Shown here: positions 16,827 through 25,776 of the stretch, piece after piece
How the letters are laid out: every line of letters starts with the position of its first letter
Position numbering within the stretch: position 1 is the first letter of the stretch
NCBI RefSeq assembly: GCF_003626755.1
Contig: NZ_RBCJ01000001.1
Coordinates: 1,178,001 to 1,242,000, forward strand
Length of the DNA stretch: 64,000 nucleotides
Direction: 5' to 3'
From: Ulvibacterium marinum
GTDB lineage: Bacteria > Bacteroidota > Bacteroidia > Flavobacteriales > Flavobacteriaceae
The notes under the pieces: model-generated
Database searches by the model: none
Told to the model about the DNA's origin: nothing
What the model saw: only the letters and a program-made list of their open reading frames with translations
Translations under genes and position numbers: made by a program

Positions 16827-16860
16827 AAGGGCCGATTTGAATTTGTTCAAACCGACCCTT
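16827..16860 (-). terminator. Terminator of the nifJ-HEPN operon
   Basis: 15-bp stem (16827-16841 with 16846-16860) containing two positions that pair only as G-U in RNA, 4-nt loop, followed on the minus strand by a short U-rich stretch. It lies 27 bp past the HEPN gene. Confidence 0.7.
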
Positions 16861-16886
16861 AAAGGCAAGGAAAATTGTTGCGCTTT

Positions 16887-17264
16887 CTAACTAATAATTT
16901 TTTCCCGCCTCAAAAATGTATCCAGACTATCGGCGATATCAAAACATCGGCTATATTGTGAGGACTCATTGCGAAATCTGGAATCCTCCTTATGTTCATT
17001 ACATTCAAAACCGGACAAATTTACCTCTTCAAAGTTCTTATTGATCATTCTACATTGCTCGTACAAACGATCAATAGATTCGTCATTGGCAGGAATGGAT
17101 CCGTTGAGCAGAAGAAACCCCTTTAAATAATTCTGAATGGCAAATTGGGAATTGCTGCAGACCAAAGAGGTAACTACATCCTCTTCCGGCCTACATAACT
17201 CATCATTGGCCTCCCTCAATTTTTCTATAGCTTCATCAAATAATTTGCGGGCCTTGTCTTCCAT
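16887..17264 (-). CDS. HEPN-domain protein in the nifJ operon
   Basis: 125 residues from the ATG at 17264 (an in-frame TTG lies three codons upstream). All-helical: KARKLFDEAIEKLREANDEL, then VTSLVCSNSQFAIQNYLKGFLLLNG, a helix pair resembling HEPN domains that act as partners of nucleotidyltransferases or as RNases. No clear Rx4-6H RNase motif is seen (RFRNESSQYSR has no His), so nuclease activity is doubtful. It sits 40 bp downstream of nifJ with a shared terminator. No nucleotidyltransferase partner is nearby. A role linked to nifJ expression or complex assembly is only a guess. Confidence 0.65.
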   Translation of the reverse strand: MEDKARKLFDEAIEKLREANDELCRPEEDVVTSLVCSNSQFAIQNYLKGFLLLNGSIPANDESIDRLYEQCRMINKNFEEVNLSGFECNEHKEDSRFRNESSQYSRCFDIADSLDTFLRREKIIS

Positions 17265-17304
17265 CTTTAACAATTTTAATATTAGACTTTAACCTTGAGA
17301 TACG

Positions 17305-20300
17305 TTACATATTTCTATAGAGTTCCAAGCGTTCCCAGCGCGTTTCCACCTCTTCCTGGGCTTGTTGCAATAACGCTTCCCCCAATTCGGCATTTTCCTT
17401 GGCCACTCTTGTAAATCGGGTTTCATTGTACATAAAATCGGTGAGGGGCGCACTGGGTTCCTTGGAATCCAATCTGAACTTTTTGCCTTTGGGCTTGGAG
17501 GGATCAAAGCGGAACAAGGGCCAATAACCGGTCTCTACCGCTTTCTGTTGTTGAAAAGCTCCATCCTTTAAATCATAACCGTGCTCCCCGCAATGGGAGT
17601 AGGCTACGATTAACGATGGTCCCGGATAGGCCTCAGCTTCTTCAATAGCTTTTAAAGTTTGCATATCCTTTGCACCCATGGCTACTTGGGCCACGTATAC
17701 GTTTTCGTAGGATACCGCCTGTAACGCTAAACTTTTTTTGCTGGTTCTTTTACCGGATACCGAAAACTTGGCACTTGCGCCTAAAGGAGTCGCTTTGGAG
17801 GTTTGACCGCCGGTATTGGAGTACACTTCGGTATCCAATACCATAATATTGATATCTTCCCCTGAAGCCAATACATGATCTACACCACCATAACCTATAT
17901 CATAGGCCCAACCATCACCGCCCAATATCCATACCGATTTCCTGCGGAGGTATTCGGTCAGTTTATTTAATTTTTTGGCATTCGGGTCGTCACTGGGTTC
18001 CAAGATTTTTTTGAGTTCATCCAAATGCTGGAATTTCTCCTTGCGCTGTGTCTCGTTCTCTTCAGGATTATTCAAAATGGCCTCCACCAGTTCAGCACCT
18101 ACCAAGGACTCCAACGATTTTAGCAAATTGATCGCAATCTCCTGTTTTTTGCTCAAGGCCAGTTTCATGCCAAAACCAAATTCTGCATTATCCTCAAAGA
18201 GCGAATTGGCCCAGGCCGGACCTCTGCCCGCCTCATTGGTCTTATAAGGAGTGGTGGGCAAATTACCACCGTAAATAGAGGAACATCCCGTTGCGTTGGC
18301 TATCATAATGCTGTCGCCATATAATTGGGTCAACATTTTAATGTAGGGTGTTTCCCCACAGCCGGAACAGGCCCCTGAGAACTCAAACAGCGGTTCTAAA
18401 AACTGGGAACCTTTTACATTCGTAATCTGTAATGCGGTACGATCGTAATCTGGAAGATTTATGAAATAATCCCAGTTCTCATCCTCCACGGATTCCACAT
18501 CGATTTTCTTGTGCATGTTGATAGATTTGAAATCCTCTATTTCCTTGCTCTCCGCAGGGCAAACGGCAACACAAAGGTCGCAGCCCGTACAATCCTCGGG
18601 CGAAACCTGAAGGATATAGGATTCCGTTTCCTTGTTAAAAGGCCTACCTTTTGCAGGTACTGCTTTTAAACCGACTGGCGCATCGGCCAAATCTGCATTG
18701 GGAACTACTTTGGCGCGTATTGCGGCATGTGGACAAATGGCAACACATTTATTGCATTGTGTACATAAATCCGTATCGTCCCAAACGGGAATGTAATCAG
18801 CTATCCCTCTTTTTTCATATTGGGAAGTACCTGTTGGGAAAGTACCGTCAACCGGGAAGGCACTGACCGGAAGCTCGTCTCCTTTTCCAGCCAATATTTT
18901 ACCTAGGATATCCTTTACAAATGGGTCTTCCGTACCAGTCATCATCGGTTTGAGGGCCCACTTGTTGGTTATCTTTTTCGGATAGTCTACCTTTTGCAGA
19001 TTTTCCAATGATTTATCAACGGCGTTGAAGTTCATTTGTACAATCTTGTCCCCTTTATGAGAGTATGATTTTACAATGGCATTTTTAATTTTTTCAATAG
19101 CCTCTTCTTTGGGCAAGACGCCGGAGATGGCAAAGAAGCAGGTCTGCAAGACCGTATTGGTACGTTTGCCCAATTTTGCCTCATGGGCCACCTTGGTTGC
19201 ATCAACTACATAGAATTCCAATTCGTTTTCAACAATATCCTGCTGCAATTTTTCAGGTAGTTTTCCCCATATCTCATCCTTTGCGTATGGTGCGTTCAAT
19301 AAGAAAGTACCGCTTTTTTTGATGTTTCTTAGGAGGTCGTATTTTTCGATAAAATTGAATTGATGGCAGGCAATAAAATTGGCCTTATGGATCAAATAGG
19401 ACGAATAGATGGGTTCCGGGCCAAAGCGCAAATGCGATATGGTCTGTGCCCCGGCCTTTTTGGAGTCGTACACAAAATAGCCCTGCACATAGTTATCCGT
19501 TGTTTCCCCAATAATTTTGATGGAATTCTTGTTGGCACCCACCGTACCATCAGAACCTAAACCGTAGAACATACAGTTGAAGGTCTCCTTGGCGGTCTTA
19601 AACCGTTTTCCTATATCTAAACTTGTATAGGAGACATCATCATTAATACCAATGGTAAAATGCTTTTTGGGAACTGATTTGTCCAACTCATCATAAACTG
19701 CCTTCACCATGGCCGGATCAAATTCCTTAGAAGATAATCCAAATCGTCCCCCTATTATGGTAGGCATTGCCCTATCACTTTCGGCAAATGCCGTAACGAT
19801 ATCCAGATATAAGGGTTCCCCTGTGCTTCCGGGTTCCTTGGTCCTATCCAAAACGGCTACTTTTTTTACCGTTTTTGGAAGAGCATCGATGAAATGGCTT
19901 ATTGAGAACGGTCTAAATAGGCGTATGATAATTGCACCTACTTTTTCTCCGTTTTCTATCATAGTGTCTACCACTTCCAAAACCGGGCCTTGGCCGGAAC
20001 CCATGATAACGATTATCTTTTCAGCTTCAGGGTGGCCTACATAATAGAACAAACTATACCTGCGACCGGTATGCTGGTAGAATTCATCCATGGTATCCTG
20101 AACGATTCCCGGTACTTTGTCATAATAGATATTGGAAGCTTCCCTAGCTTGGAAAAATACATCTGGATTTTGTGATGTTCCACGTACTACGGGATGGTCC
20201 GGGTCTAACGACCGCTTTTTATGGGCCATGATTTCATCCTCGGGCATCATGGCTTTTATGATATCGTCGGGTATGGCATCGATCTTGGATATTTCATGGG

Positions 20301-20835
20301 AAGTCCTAAAACCGTCAAAAATGTTTAAAAAAGGTACTCTAGACTTTAATGTGGCTACTTGGGCAATCAAAGCGAAATCCATAGCCTCTTGTACAGAACC
20401 TCCAAACAGCATGGAGAATCCGGTCTGCCTGGCGGCCATGACATCGGAATGATCCCCAAAAATGGAAAGCGCATGTGTGGCTACGGTCCTTGCCGCTACA
20501 TGGATAACGTTGGGAAGTAGTTCTCCGGCAATCTTAAACATATTAGGAATCATCAATAGCAGTCCTTGGGAAGCCGTAAATGTAGTTGTCAAGGCACCGG
20601 CTTGCAAAGACCCGTGTACGGCCCCGGAAGCACCACCCTCACTTTGCATTTCAACGATTCGGGGTACGTTGTCCCACACATTCTTTTCTCCATTGGAACT
20701 GAACACATCTACATGTTCGCCCATAGGGGAAGCGGGAGTAATAGGGTAAATGGCGCAAACTTCATTGGTCTTGTGGGCAATTCTTGCTACGGCTTCATTC
20801 GCATCGCAAATGAGTTTTGGGAATTTTTTTTTCAT
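17305..20835 (-). CDS. nifJ: Pyruvate:ferredoxin (flavodoxin) oxidoreductase, single-chain
   Basis: 1176 residues, the usual length of homodimeric PFOR. Domain I CAIYPITPASPMGEHVD at the N-terminus, gamma-type domain with GLGSDGTVGANKNSIK, a two-cluster ferredoxin domain (CTQCNKCVAICPHAA and CTGCDLCVAVCPAES near 690-760), and a C-terminal thiamine-diphosphate domain with CSGCGETPYIK, ATGCSSIYGG and LGGDGWAYDIGYGG. It converts pyruvate and CoA to acetyl-CoA and CO2 with reduction of ferredoxin, in the cytoplasm. The chemistry is oxygen sensitive in many organisms. It is divergent in role from PDH and pairs with KorAB and Rnf in this window. Its promoter has the Crp/Fnr-type palindrome. Confidence 0.95.
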   Translation of the reverse strand: MKKKFPKLICDANEAVARIAHKTNEVCAIYPITPASPMGEHVDVFSSNGEKNVWDNVPRIVEMQSEGGASGAVHGSLQAGALTTTFTASQGLLLMIPNMFKIAGELLPNVIHVAARTVATHALSIFGDHSDVMAARQTGFSMLFGGSVQEAMDFALIAQVATLKSRVPFLNIFDGFRTSHEISKIDAIPDDIIKAMMPEDEIMAHKKRSLDPDHPVVRGTSQNPDVFFQAREASNIYYDKVPGIVQDTMDEFYQHTGRRYSLFYYVGHPEAEKIIVIMGSGQGPVLEVVDTMIENGEKVGAIIIRLFRPFSISHFIDALPKTVKKVAVLDRTKEPGSTGEPLYLDIVTAFAESDRAMPTIIGGRFGLSSKEFDPAMVKAVYDELDKSVPKKHFTIGINDDVSYTSLDIGKRFKTAKETFNCMFYGLGSDGTVGANKNSIKIIGETTDNYVQGYFVYDSKKAGAQTISHLRFGPEPIYSSYLIHKANFIACHQFNFIEKYDLLRNIKKSGTFLLNAPYAKDEIWGKLPEKLQQDIVENELEFYVVDATKVAHEAKLGKRTNTVLQTCFFAISGVLPKEEAIEKIKNAIVKSYSHKGDKIVQMNFNAVDKSLENLQKVDYPKKITNKWALKPMMTGTEDPFVKDILGKILAGKGDELPVSAFPVDGTFPTGTSQYEKRGIADYIPVWDDTDLCTQCNKCVAICPHAAIRAKVVPNADLADAPVGLKAVPAKGRPFNKETESYILQVSPEDCTGCDLCVAVCPAESKEIEDFKSINMHKKIDVESVEDENWDYFINLPDYDRTALQITNVKGSQFLEPLFEFSGACSGCGETPYIKMLTQLYGDSIMIANATGCSSIYGGNLPTTPYKTNEAGRGPAWANSLFEDNAEFGFGMKLALSKKQEIAINLLKSLESLVGAELVEAILNNPEENETQRKEKFQHLDELKKILEPSDDPNAKKLNKLTEYLRRKSVWILGGDGWAYDIGYGGVDHVLASGEDINIMVLDTEVYSNTGGQTSKATPLGASAKFSVSGKRTSKKSLALQAVSYENVYVAQVAMGAKDMQTLKAIEEAEAYPGPSLIVAYSHCGEHGYDLKDGAFQQQKAVETGYWPLFRFDPSKPKGKKFRLDSKEPSAPLTDFMYNETRFTRVAKENAELGEALLQQAQEEVETRWERLELYRNM

Positions 20836-20937
20836 CTTGGATAGCTTGTATTACGATACCAGATTATGTAAAAAGCGAAGTACTTCATAATAGACGACAC
20901 ACCTTTATTACCGGTACGGGATTCCTAATAATTTCTA

Positions 20938-20980
20938 TAAAAATACTGAGCGTAGTACTCTCATAACATGATATTTATCA
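20938..20980 (-). promoter_or_regulatory. nifJ promoter: palindrome TGATATTTATCA plus TATTTTTA -7
   Basis: Palindrome at 20969-20980; minus-strand -7 TATTTTTA at 20945-20938; 23 nt between them. TGA-N6-TCA geometry is that of Crp/Fnr sites; the centre would fall about 43 bp upstream of the transcription start, a class II activator position. The rest of the 295-bp nifJ-ferredoxin gap holds only this and the terminator at 21017. Confidence 0.75.
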
Positions 20981-21016
20981 GGAAAACTGTTGGGATGTCC
21001 CGACATAAGGGGCAAC

Positions 21017-21056
21017 AAAAAACCACCATCGAAACTATCAAATCGATGGTGGTTTT
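21017..21056 (-). terminator. Terminator of the 4Fe-4S ferredoxin gene
   Basis: 14-bp perfect stem aaaaccaccatcga/tcgatggtggtttt (21019-21032 with 21043-21056), 10-nt loop, U run on the minus strand. Confidence 0.9.
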
Positions 21057-21130
21057 ATGACATCATGTCGATTAACTAGAGCGTTAAAACTTTGGATGGC
21101 AAAAATTGAAAGAAACCTTTGACAAAGAAG

Positions 21131-21484
21131 TTATTCATCATACAACCAAGCCTTCTTCGCCAGTAGTTGTTCTTCCGTTTCAACATGATTGTCATCGGGC
21201 ACACAACAGTCCACTGGACAAACAGAGGCACATTGCGGCTCATCATGAAATCCTTCACATTCCGTGCACTTATCCGGTACTATAAAATAAAACTCCTCGG
21301 ATATGGGTTCGTTTTCGGTATCGGCATCTACCTCTTCTCCATTGGAGGGCAAGGTGACCATGCCGTTCAATTCGGTTTCATCCGCGTAGGACCACTCTTG
21401 ATCGGGTTCGTAAATCGCCGTATTAGGACATTCTGAAATACAGGCATCACAGTTAATGCATTCGTCTGTTATAATGATAGCCAT
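21131..21484 (-). CDS. 4Fe-4S dicluster ferredoxin
   Basis: 117 residues. Cluster motif 1 CINCDACISECPNTAI, cluster motif 2 CTECEGFHDEPQCASVCPVDCC, with the extended spacing of Alvin-type (YfhL/FdxN-like) 2[4Fe-4S] ferredoxins. A ~45-residue acidic insert (EPDQEWSYADE to EPISEEF) separates the clusters, which makes it longer than the usual ~80-residue proteins. It is the likely electron carrier for NifJ and KorAB. It is divergent from korA and shares one regulatory palindrome with it, so the carrier and enzyme would be induced together. Confidence 0.9.
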   Translation of the reverse strand: MAIIITDECINCDACISECPNTAIYEPDQEWSYADETELNGMVTLPSNGEEVDADTENEPISEEFYFIVPDKCTECEGFHDEPQCASVCPVDCCVPDDNHVETEEQLLAKKAWLYDE

Positions 21485-21512
21485 TTTTCTCTGTTTTTAG
21501 CATTAAGATGTG

Positions 21513-21586
21513 TAAATTTAGGGCTATACTCATGGGTAATTAATGATAAAAATCATATTTACAGGAAAAGGGCGAGATTATTTTTG
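21513..21586. promoter_or_regulatory. Divergent ferredoxin/korA promoters sharing one palindrome
   Basis: TGATAAAAATCA at 21544-21555. On the plus strand a -7 TATTTTTG (21579-21586) starts 23 nt after it; on the minus strand a -7 TAAATTTA (21520-21513) starts 23 nt after it. Both directions therefore have the same geometry as nifJ and rnf. Confidence 0.8.
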
Positions 21587-21620
21587 AGCGCTATTTACTA
21601 ACCTCTTTTTGTTTTTTTAT

Positions 21621-23492
21621 ATGGCCAAAAAGCCTCTTATATTTGAATATGCGGACCAGGAAAATAAAGTCTTGGAAGCCGTTGTGGTCCGTTTCGTTGG
21701 TGACTCTGGAGATGGTATGCAATTGACGGGAACACAGTTTTCGGATACCTCGGCCATGTTCGGTAACGATGTGGCTACCTTCCCCAATTTTCCAGCTGAA
21801 ATTAGAGCTCCCCAAGGAAGTCTGTACGGCGTTTCGGGGTTCCAGGTTCATATCGGAAGTATCGCGGTAAATACCCCGGGAGACAATGTAGATTTATTGG
21901 TGGCCATGAACCCTGCCGGTCTAAAGACCAATCTTTATGCTGTAAAGCCGGGCCATACCATTATAGTGGATACGGATGCCTTTACCCGAAAGAACCTGGA
22001 AAAGGCAAAGTACGAAACCAATCCCCTGGAAGATGGTAGCTTGGAAAATTATAGGGTCATAGAAGTGGCCATGACTTCATTGACCAAAGAGGCTCTTAAG
22101 GAACTCCAAGGCCTTGATAACAAAAGCATTGTACGCAGCAAGAACATGTTCGCCTTAGGTATGGTATATTGGATGTACCACCGTTCCCCAAAACATACCA
22201 TCGAATTTCTAAATCGTAAGTTCAAGAATAAACCGTTGATTGCGGAGGCGAATACCAAGGTACTTAAATCCGGATACTATTTTGCCGAGACCTTAGAGCT
22301 TATTCCCAATGCATACACCATTGCCCCTGCTAAAATGCCAGCGGGTACGTATCGCATATTATTAGGCAATACGGCTACCGCCTGGGGATTTTTAGCGGCA
22401 GCTGAGAAGACAGATTTAAATTTGTTTCTAGGATCTTATCCTATTACTCCGGCTTCCGATATTCTCCATGAACTAGTAAAACATAAGCATTTTGGTGTGA
22501 AGACACTACAAGCAGAGGACGAAATTGCAGGGATCACTTCGGCAATTGGGGCGTCCTTTGCAGGAAACTTGGCCATTACCACAACTTCTGGCCCAGGTTT
22601 GGCGCTTAAGGGGGAAGCTTTGGGTCTGGCCATGATGATAGAACTCCCCTTGGTAGTAGTGAATGTGCAACGGGGTGGCCCCTCCACAGGTTTACCTACA
22701 AAAACGGAACAATCCGATTTATTGCAGGCCATGTATGGTCGCAACGGGGAAAGTCCGGTCATTGTGATTGCCGCCAGTACCCCGGCCAATTGCTTCGACT
22801 TTGCTTATGAAGCCGCAAAATTGACTCTGGAACATATGACCCCGGTAGTTTTGTTGACGGATGGTTATATCGCTAATGGATCAGCCCCATGGAAAATAAA
22901 GACCATAGCCGAAATGCCCGAGATTAAAAGCAATAAGGTGGAAGAAGTTAAAGAAAATTGGCATCCTTATGACAGGGATGAGGGCACCTTGGCGCGGAAT
23001 TGGGCCATACCAGGAACAGAAGGTTTGGAACACCGCATTGGTGGCTTGGAAAAGGACCGCGTTACCGGAAACGTTTCCTATGTACCGGAGAACCATGGCT
23101 ACATGACCAAAATACGATCTGAGAAAGTAAAACGGGTCAAAGATTTTATTCCAGAATTGGAAACCGAATTTAGCGATTCAGGCAATCTGTTGGTCATCGG
23201 TTGGGGAGGCACGTATGGTTCCCTACATACGGCTGTAAAGCAATTGCATGGCGAAGGTCATACAGATATTGGCCTGGCCCATTTTAACTATATTAATCCG
23301 TTGCCCCGAAATACAGGGGAGGTCCTTAAAAGGTTCGATAAAATCGTGGTCTGTGAATTGAACAATGGCCAATTTGCAAAAGTACTGCGCACCAATTTTG
23401 ACGAATTTAAGTTTTTGCAGTTCAACAAGGTCCAGGGGTTGCCTTTTGGTAATGATGAACTGATACAGAAGTTTAAACAACTTATACAATAA
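21621..23492 (+). CDS. korA: 2-oxoglutarate:ferredoxin oxidoreductase, fused gamma-alpha subunit
   Basis: 623 residues from the ATG at 21621; the upstream TTG at 21609 in frame is not used. N-terminal gamma-type domain (VVRFVGDSGDGMQLTGTQFSD, GNDVATFPNFPAEIRAP), then alpha domain with LGSYPITPASDILHELVKH, QAEDEIAGITSAIGASFAG, TTSGPGLALKGEALGLAMM and VNVQRGGPSTGLPTKTEQSDL. This is the arrangement of KorA in aerobic bacteria. With KorB it oxidatively decarboxylates 2-oxoglutarate to succinyl-CoA and reduces ferredoxin, a TCA cycle step. korB starts 2 bp after its stop. Confidence 0.93.
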   Translation: MAKKPLIFEYADQENKVLEAVVVRFVGDSGDGMQLTGTQFSDTSAMFGNDVATFPNFPAEIRAPQGSLYGVSGFQVHIGSIAVNTPGDNVDLLVAMNPAGLKTNLYAVKPGHTIIVDTDAFTRKNLEKAKYETNPLEDGSLENYRVIEVAMTSLTKEALKELQGLDNKSIVRSKNMFALGMVYWMYHRSPKHTIEFLNRKFKNKPLIAEANTKVLKSGYYFAETLELIPNAYTIAPAKMPAGTYRILLGNTATAWGFLAAAEKTDLNLFLGSYPITPASDILHELVKHKHFGVKTLQAEDEIAGITSAIGASFAGNLAITTTSGPGLALKGEALGLAMMIELPLVVVNVQRGGPSTGLPTKTEQSDLLQAMYGRNGESPVIVIAASTPANCFDFAYEAAKLTLEHMTPVVLLTDGYIANGSAPWKIKTIAEMPEIKSNKVEEVKENWHPYDRDEGTLARNWAIPGTEGLEHRIGGLEKDRVTGNVSYVPENHGYMTKIRSEKVKRVKDFIPELETEFSDSGNLLVIGWGGTYGSLHTAVKQLHGEGHTDIGLAHFNYINPLPRNTGEVLKRFDKIVVCELNNGQFAKVLRTNFDEFKFLQFNKVQGLPFGNDELIQKFKQLIQ

Positions 23493-23494
23493 TT

Positions 23495-24508
23495 ATGGAA
23501 ACAGCTGCTCCAAAGAAATATACGTTCAAGGATTTTGCAAGCGATCAGGAGGTGCGTTGGTGCCCGGGTTGCGATGACTATGTAATCTTAAGGGCCATGC
23601 AAAAGGCACTTCCGGAAATTGGTGTCAAAAAAGAAGACGTGGTCTTCATATCGGGCATTGGCTGTTCTTCCCGTTTCCCCTATTACATGGATACTTACGG
23701 CATGCACAGTATTCATGGAAGGGCCCCGGCCATAGCAACAGGGGTGAAACTGGCAAATCCACAACTAAGTGTATGGGTCATTACGGGAGATGGTGACAGT
23801 ATGGCCATTGGGGGAAATCACCTAATTCATATTCTTCGTAGGAATATAAATTTGAATATGATTTTGTTCAATAATGAGATTTATGGGTTGACCAAAGGAC
23901 AGTTTTCACCGACCTCCTTGGTGGGACAAAAGACAAAATCATCCCCGCATGGGAATACGCAACCCCCATTTTCCACGGGTGAACTGGCATTAGGTGCCCG
24001 GGCCCGGTTTTTTGCCCGGGTAGGGGGGAATACGCCTAAAGAGATGACGGATTTGTTCATCGCCGCTGAAAGTTTCAAGGGGACTTCCTTGATCGAGGTA
24101 ATGCAGAACTGCCCCATTTTTAATGATGGCTGCTTCTCCCATTTTACCGATAGAAAGGTTCGGGAGGACCAGCAGTTGTTCGTAGAGCATGGCAAACCGA
24201 TGATCTTTGGGAAAGACCGGGATAAGGGTTTGGTCCTTAACGGATTGCAATTGGAAGTAGTTACTTTGGGCGAGAACGGGATTACCCAGGAAGATATTTT
24301 GGTACACGATGCCAAGGCCCAGGATACCATACTACATCAAATGTTGGTACGCTTATCCTATCCCTTAGTTACCGGAATTATTCGGAGTTTTGATGATGTT
24401 ACCCTGGAAGAAAGGGAAGATGCACTGACGGAACAGGTAAAGGCCAATTCCAATTTTACCAAGGTAAACGACCTTTTCTTTTCCGGGGAGACCTATGAAG
24501 TAAAATAA
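23495..24508 (+). CDS. korB: 2-oxoglutarate:ferredoxin oxidoreductase, beta subunit
   Basis: 337 residues. Thiamine-diphosphate and cluster-binding beta subunit: RWCPGCDDYVILRAMQKALPE (CxxC), FISGIGCSSRFPYYM, the TPP motif ITGDGDSMAIGGNHLIHILRRN with GDGD...N, and YGLTKGQFSPTS (the loop for ferredoxin-reducing 2-oxoacid enzymes). It pairs with KorA, 2 bp upstream. A standalone 4Fe-4S delta subunit is absent, as in the two-subunit aerobic type; the ferredoxin divergently encoded upstream may take the electrons. Confidence 0.94.
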   Translation: METAAPKKYTFKDFASDQEVRWCPGCDDYVILRAMQKALPEIGVKKEDVVFISGIGCSSRFPYYMDTYGMHSIHGRAPAIATGVKLANPQLSVWVITGDGDSMAIGGNHLIHILRRNINLNMILFNNEIYGLTKGQFSPTSLVGQKTKSSPHGNTQPPFSTGELALGARARFFARVGGNTPKEMTDLFIAAESFKGTSLIEVMQNCPIFNDGCFSHFTDRKVREDQQLFVEHGKPMIFGKDRDKGLVLNGLQLEVVTLGENGITQEDILVHDAKAQDTILHQMLVRLSYPLVTGIIRSFDDVTLEEREDALTEQVKANSNFTKVNDLFFSGETYEVK

Positions 24509-24584
24509 TTTGAAGGGCTTAGTAGTGGTAATCGGGTAGTGCCGTCCAAACTGGTGATATCCTGTTGTTCGGAACTTTCTTTTC

Positions 24585-25151
24585 TTAGTAATACTTGTCA
24601 ATTCCTCCAAACCCCTTTATGAATTTATTTTCCTTTGTTTTGGCAATGAAATTCAACAACCTTTTTGTAAACTCCTCCGGGCGTTTTCGGGCACTATCAA
24701 TATAGGCAATCCGTATTCTCTTGTACGGATCTGAAAGTTTTTGATAGTTTTCCCAGGCCATGGGATTCTTTCGTATTTCGTCCAATATATCCAAAGGAAA
24801 TTCAAATTCCTGGTCAATTATGGCCTTTATACTTTCCCTTATCGAAAGATGAATCTTATTCTCCTTGTACAACCATTTCAATCGTTCCTTATTGGCTTGG
24901 GAATAACTGCTTTTAGGTCGTCTTTGGGTAAACCGTTGTATGGTATGGTCGCCATCCAAGGATTTAACGGTACTGTCGATCCAACCATAACACAAAGCTT
25001 CTTCTACTGCGGTATTGTATTCGATTCTGGGTTTCCCTGAGGATTTTTTAGGATACACCAACCAGACTTCTTTTTTTTTATTAAAGTTTTTCCGGAGCCA
25101 TTCCCGCCAGGCTTTTCTTTCGGTAAGATATAAGGCATCCAGTTCCTCCAT
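24585..25151 (-). CDS. YdeI/OmpD-associated (OmdA) family protein
   Basis: 188 residues. EWLRKNFNKKKEVWLVYPKKSSGKPRIEYNTAVEEALCYGWIDSTVKSLD and RFTQRRPKSSYSQANKERLKWLYKE are the recognisable core of the YdeI family, which also holds the OmdA fold. Members in other bacteria have been linked to resistance to polymyxin-like peptides or bacteriocins, but the biochemical role is not settled. The C-terminal half (FPLDILDEIRKNPMAWENYQKLSDPYKRIRIAYIDSARKRPEEFTKRL) is the usual helical tail. It begins the accessory stretch and is convergent with korB. Confidence 0.85.
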   Translation of the reverse strand: MEELDALYLTERKAWREWLRKNFNKKKEVWLVYPKKSSGKPRIEYNTAVEEALCYGWIDSTVKSLDGDHTIQRFTQRRPKSSYSQANKERLKWLYKENKIHLSIRESIKAIIDQEFEFPLDILDEIRKNPMAWENYQKLSDPYKRIRIAYIDSARKRPEEFTKRLLNFIAKTKENKFIKGFGGIDKYY

Positions 25152-25189
25152 TTTTATAGTATCATCAAGGTCAGGTATAGTTTTGGAAA

Positions 25190-25633
25190 TCAGATTTCGT
25201 TATAGGCGGATTCAATGGCCTTTGCCAGTTTGGCTAGGCCCTGTGGGGCACTTGCTTCAAAGGTTCGCATGCCCTCGGCAAAATCAGCGGCCTTTACACC
25301 GATTAAACTCAAGCGTTAGGTGATTTGGGTCCGATCTGAACCAATTGACTCCATGATCATCACATTGTAAAACACGGCACCGTCCAAATGCATTTCTATT
25401 GTAGCTGAACTTTCAGGGTCCAGTTGTGTTATTTTCCAGTGATAGGGATTCTGTCCTGGAGTTTTTGTAGCACCTGAAGTGCCTATGGCAAAAGGCCCAT
25501 TGAGCTTTATCCATTCCACCGCCTTTCCTTCAAGGCGTTGCCAATTAGATACATCGGTCCAAAAGGCCCATGCAAAGGATTTGTCGGAATTACATTCGAC
25601 CGAATGTTCAAATTGCCAAGCAGCATTGCTCAT
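25190..25633 (-). pseudogene. SRPBCC-family gene interrupted by one in-frame stop
   Basis: From the ATG at 25633, 105 codons encode a START/Bet v 1-like SRPBCC domain (WQFEHSVECNSDKSFAWAFWTDVSNWQRLEG, HWKITQLDPESSATIEMHLDGAVF, ESIGSDRTQIT). Then a TAA at 25316-25318 interrupts it. The same frame continues without further stops for 42 codons (LSLIGVKAADFAEGM, ASAPQGLAKLAKAIESAYNEI) to a TGA at 25190-25192. The continuation looks like the C-terminal helix that packs across the cavity in this fold, and total length (~147 residues) is normal. A single CAA-to-TAA change would explain it. Without the helix the protein probably does not fold properly. Confidence 0.8.
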
Positions 25634-25776
25634 AATCTCTGTTTTTTTGAAGGTTTAGAAATTAATCGATTGTATATTGAGATGGGTAGTAAAGGTTGAG
25701 CTTTCCATTCGCCGTGCTTCCTGTTCTTGATCGAAATTACCTTGGAGTTCTGAATAGGATGTGGTTTCAATGCGGT

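Noticed and set aside
16887-17264. HEPN-type toxin
   Set aside because: No Rx4-6H motif and no nucleotidyltransferase partner; the operon link with nifJ argues against a toxin-antitoxin pair.
24509-24584. Possible regulatory site between korB and the YdeI gene
   Set aside because: No palindrome, -7 element or terminator could be supported in these 76 bases.
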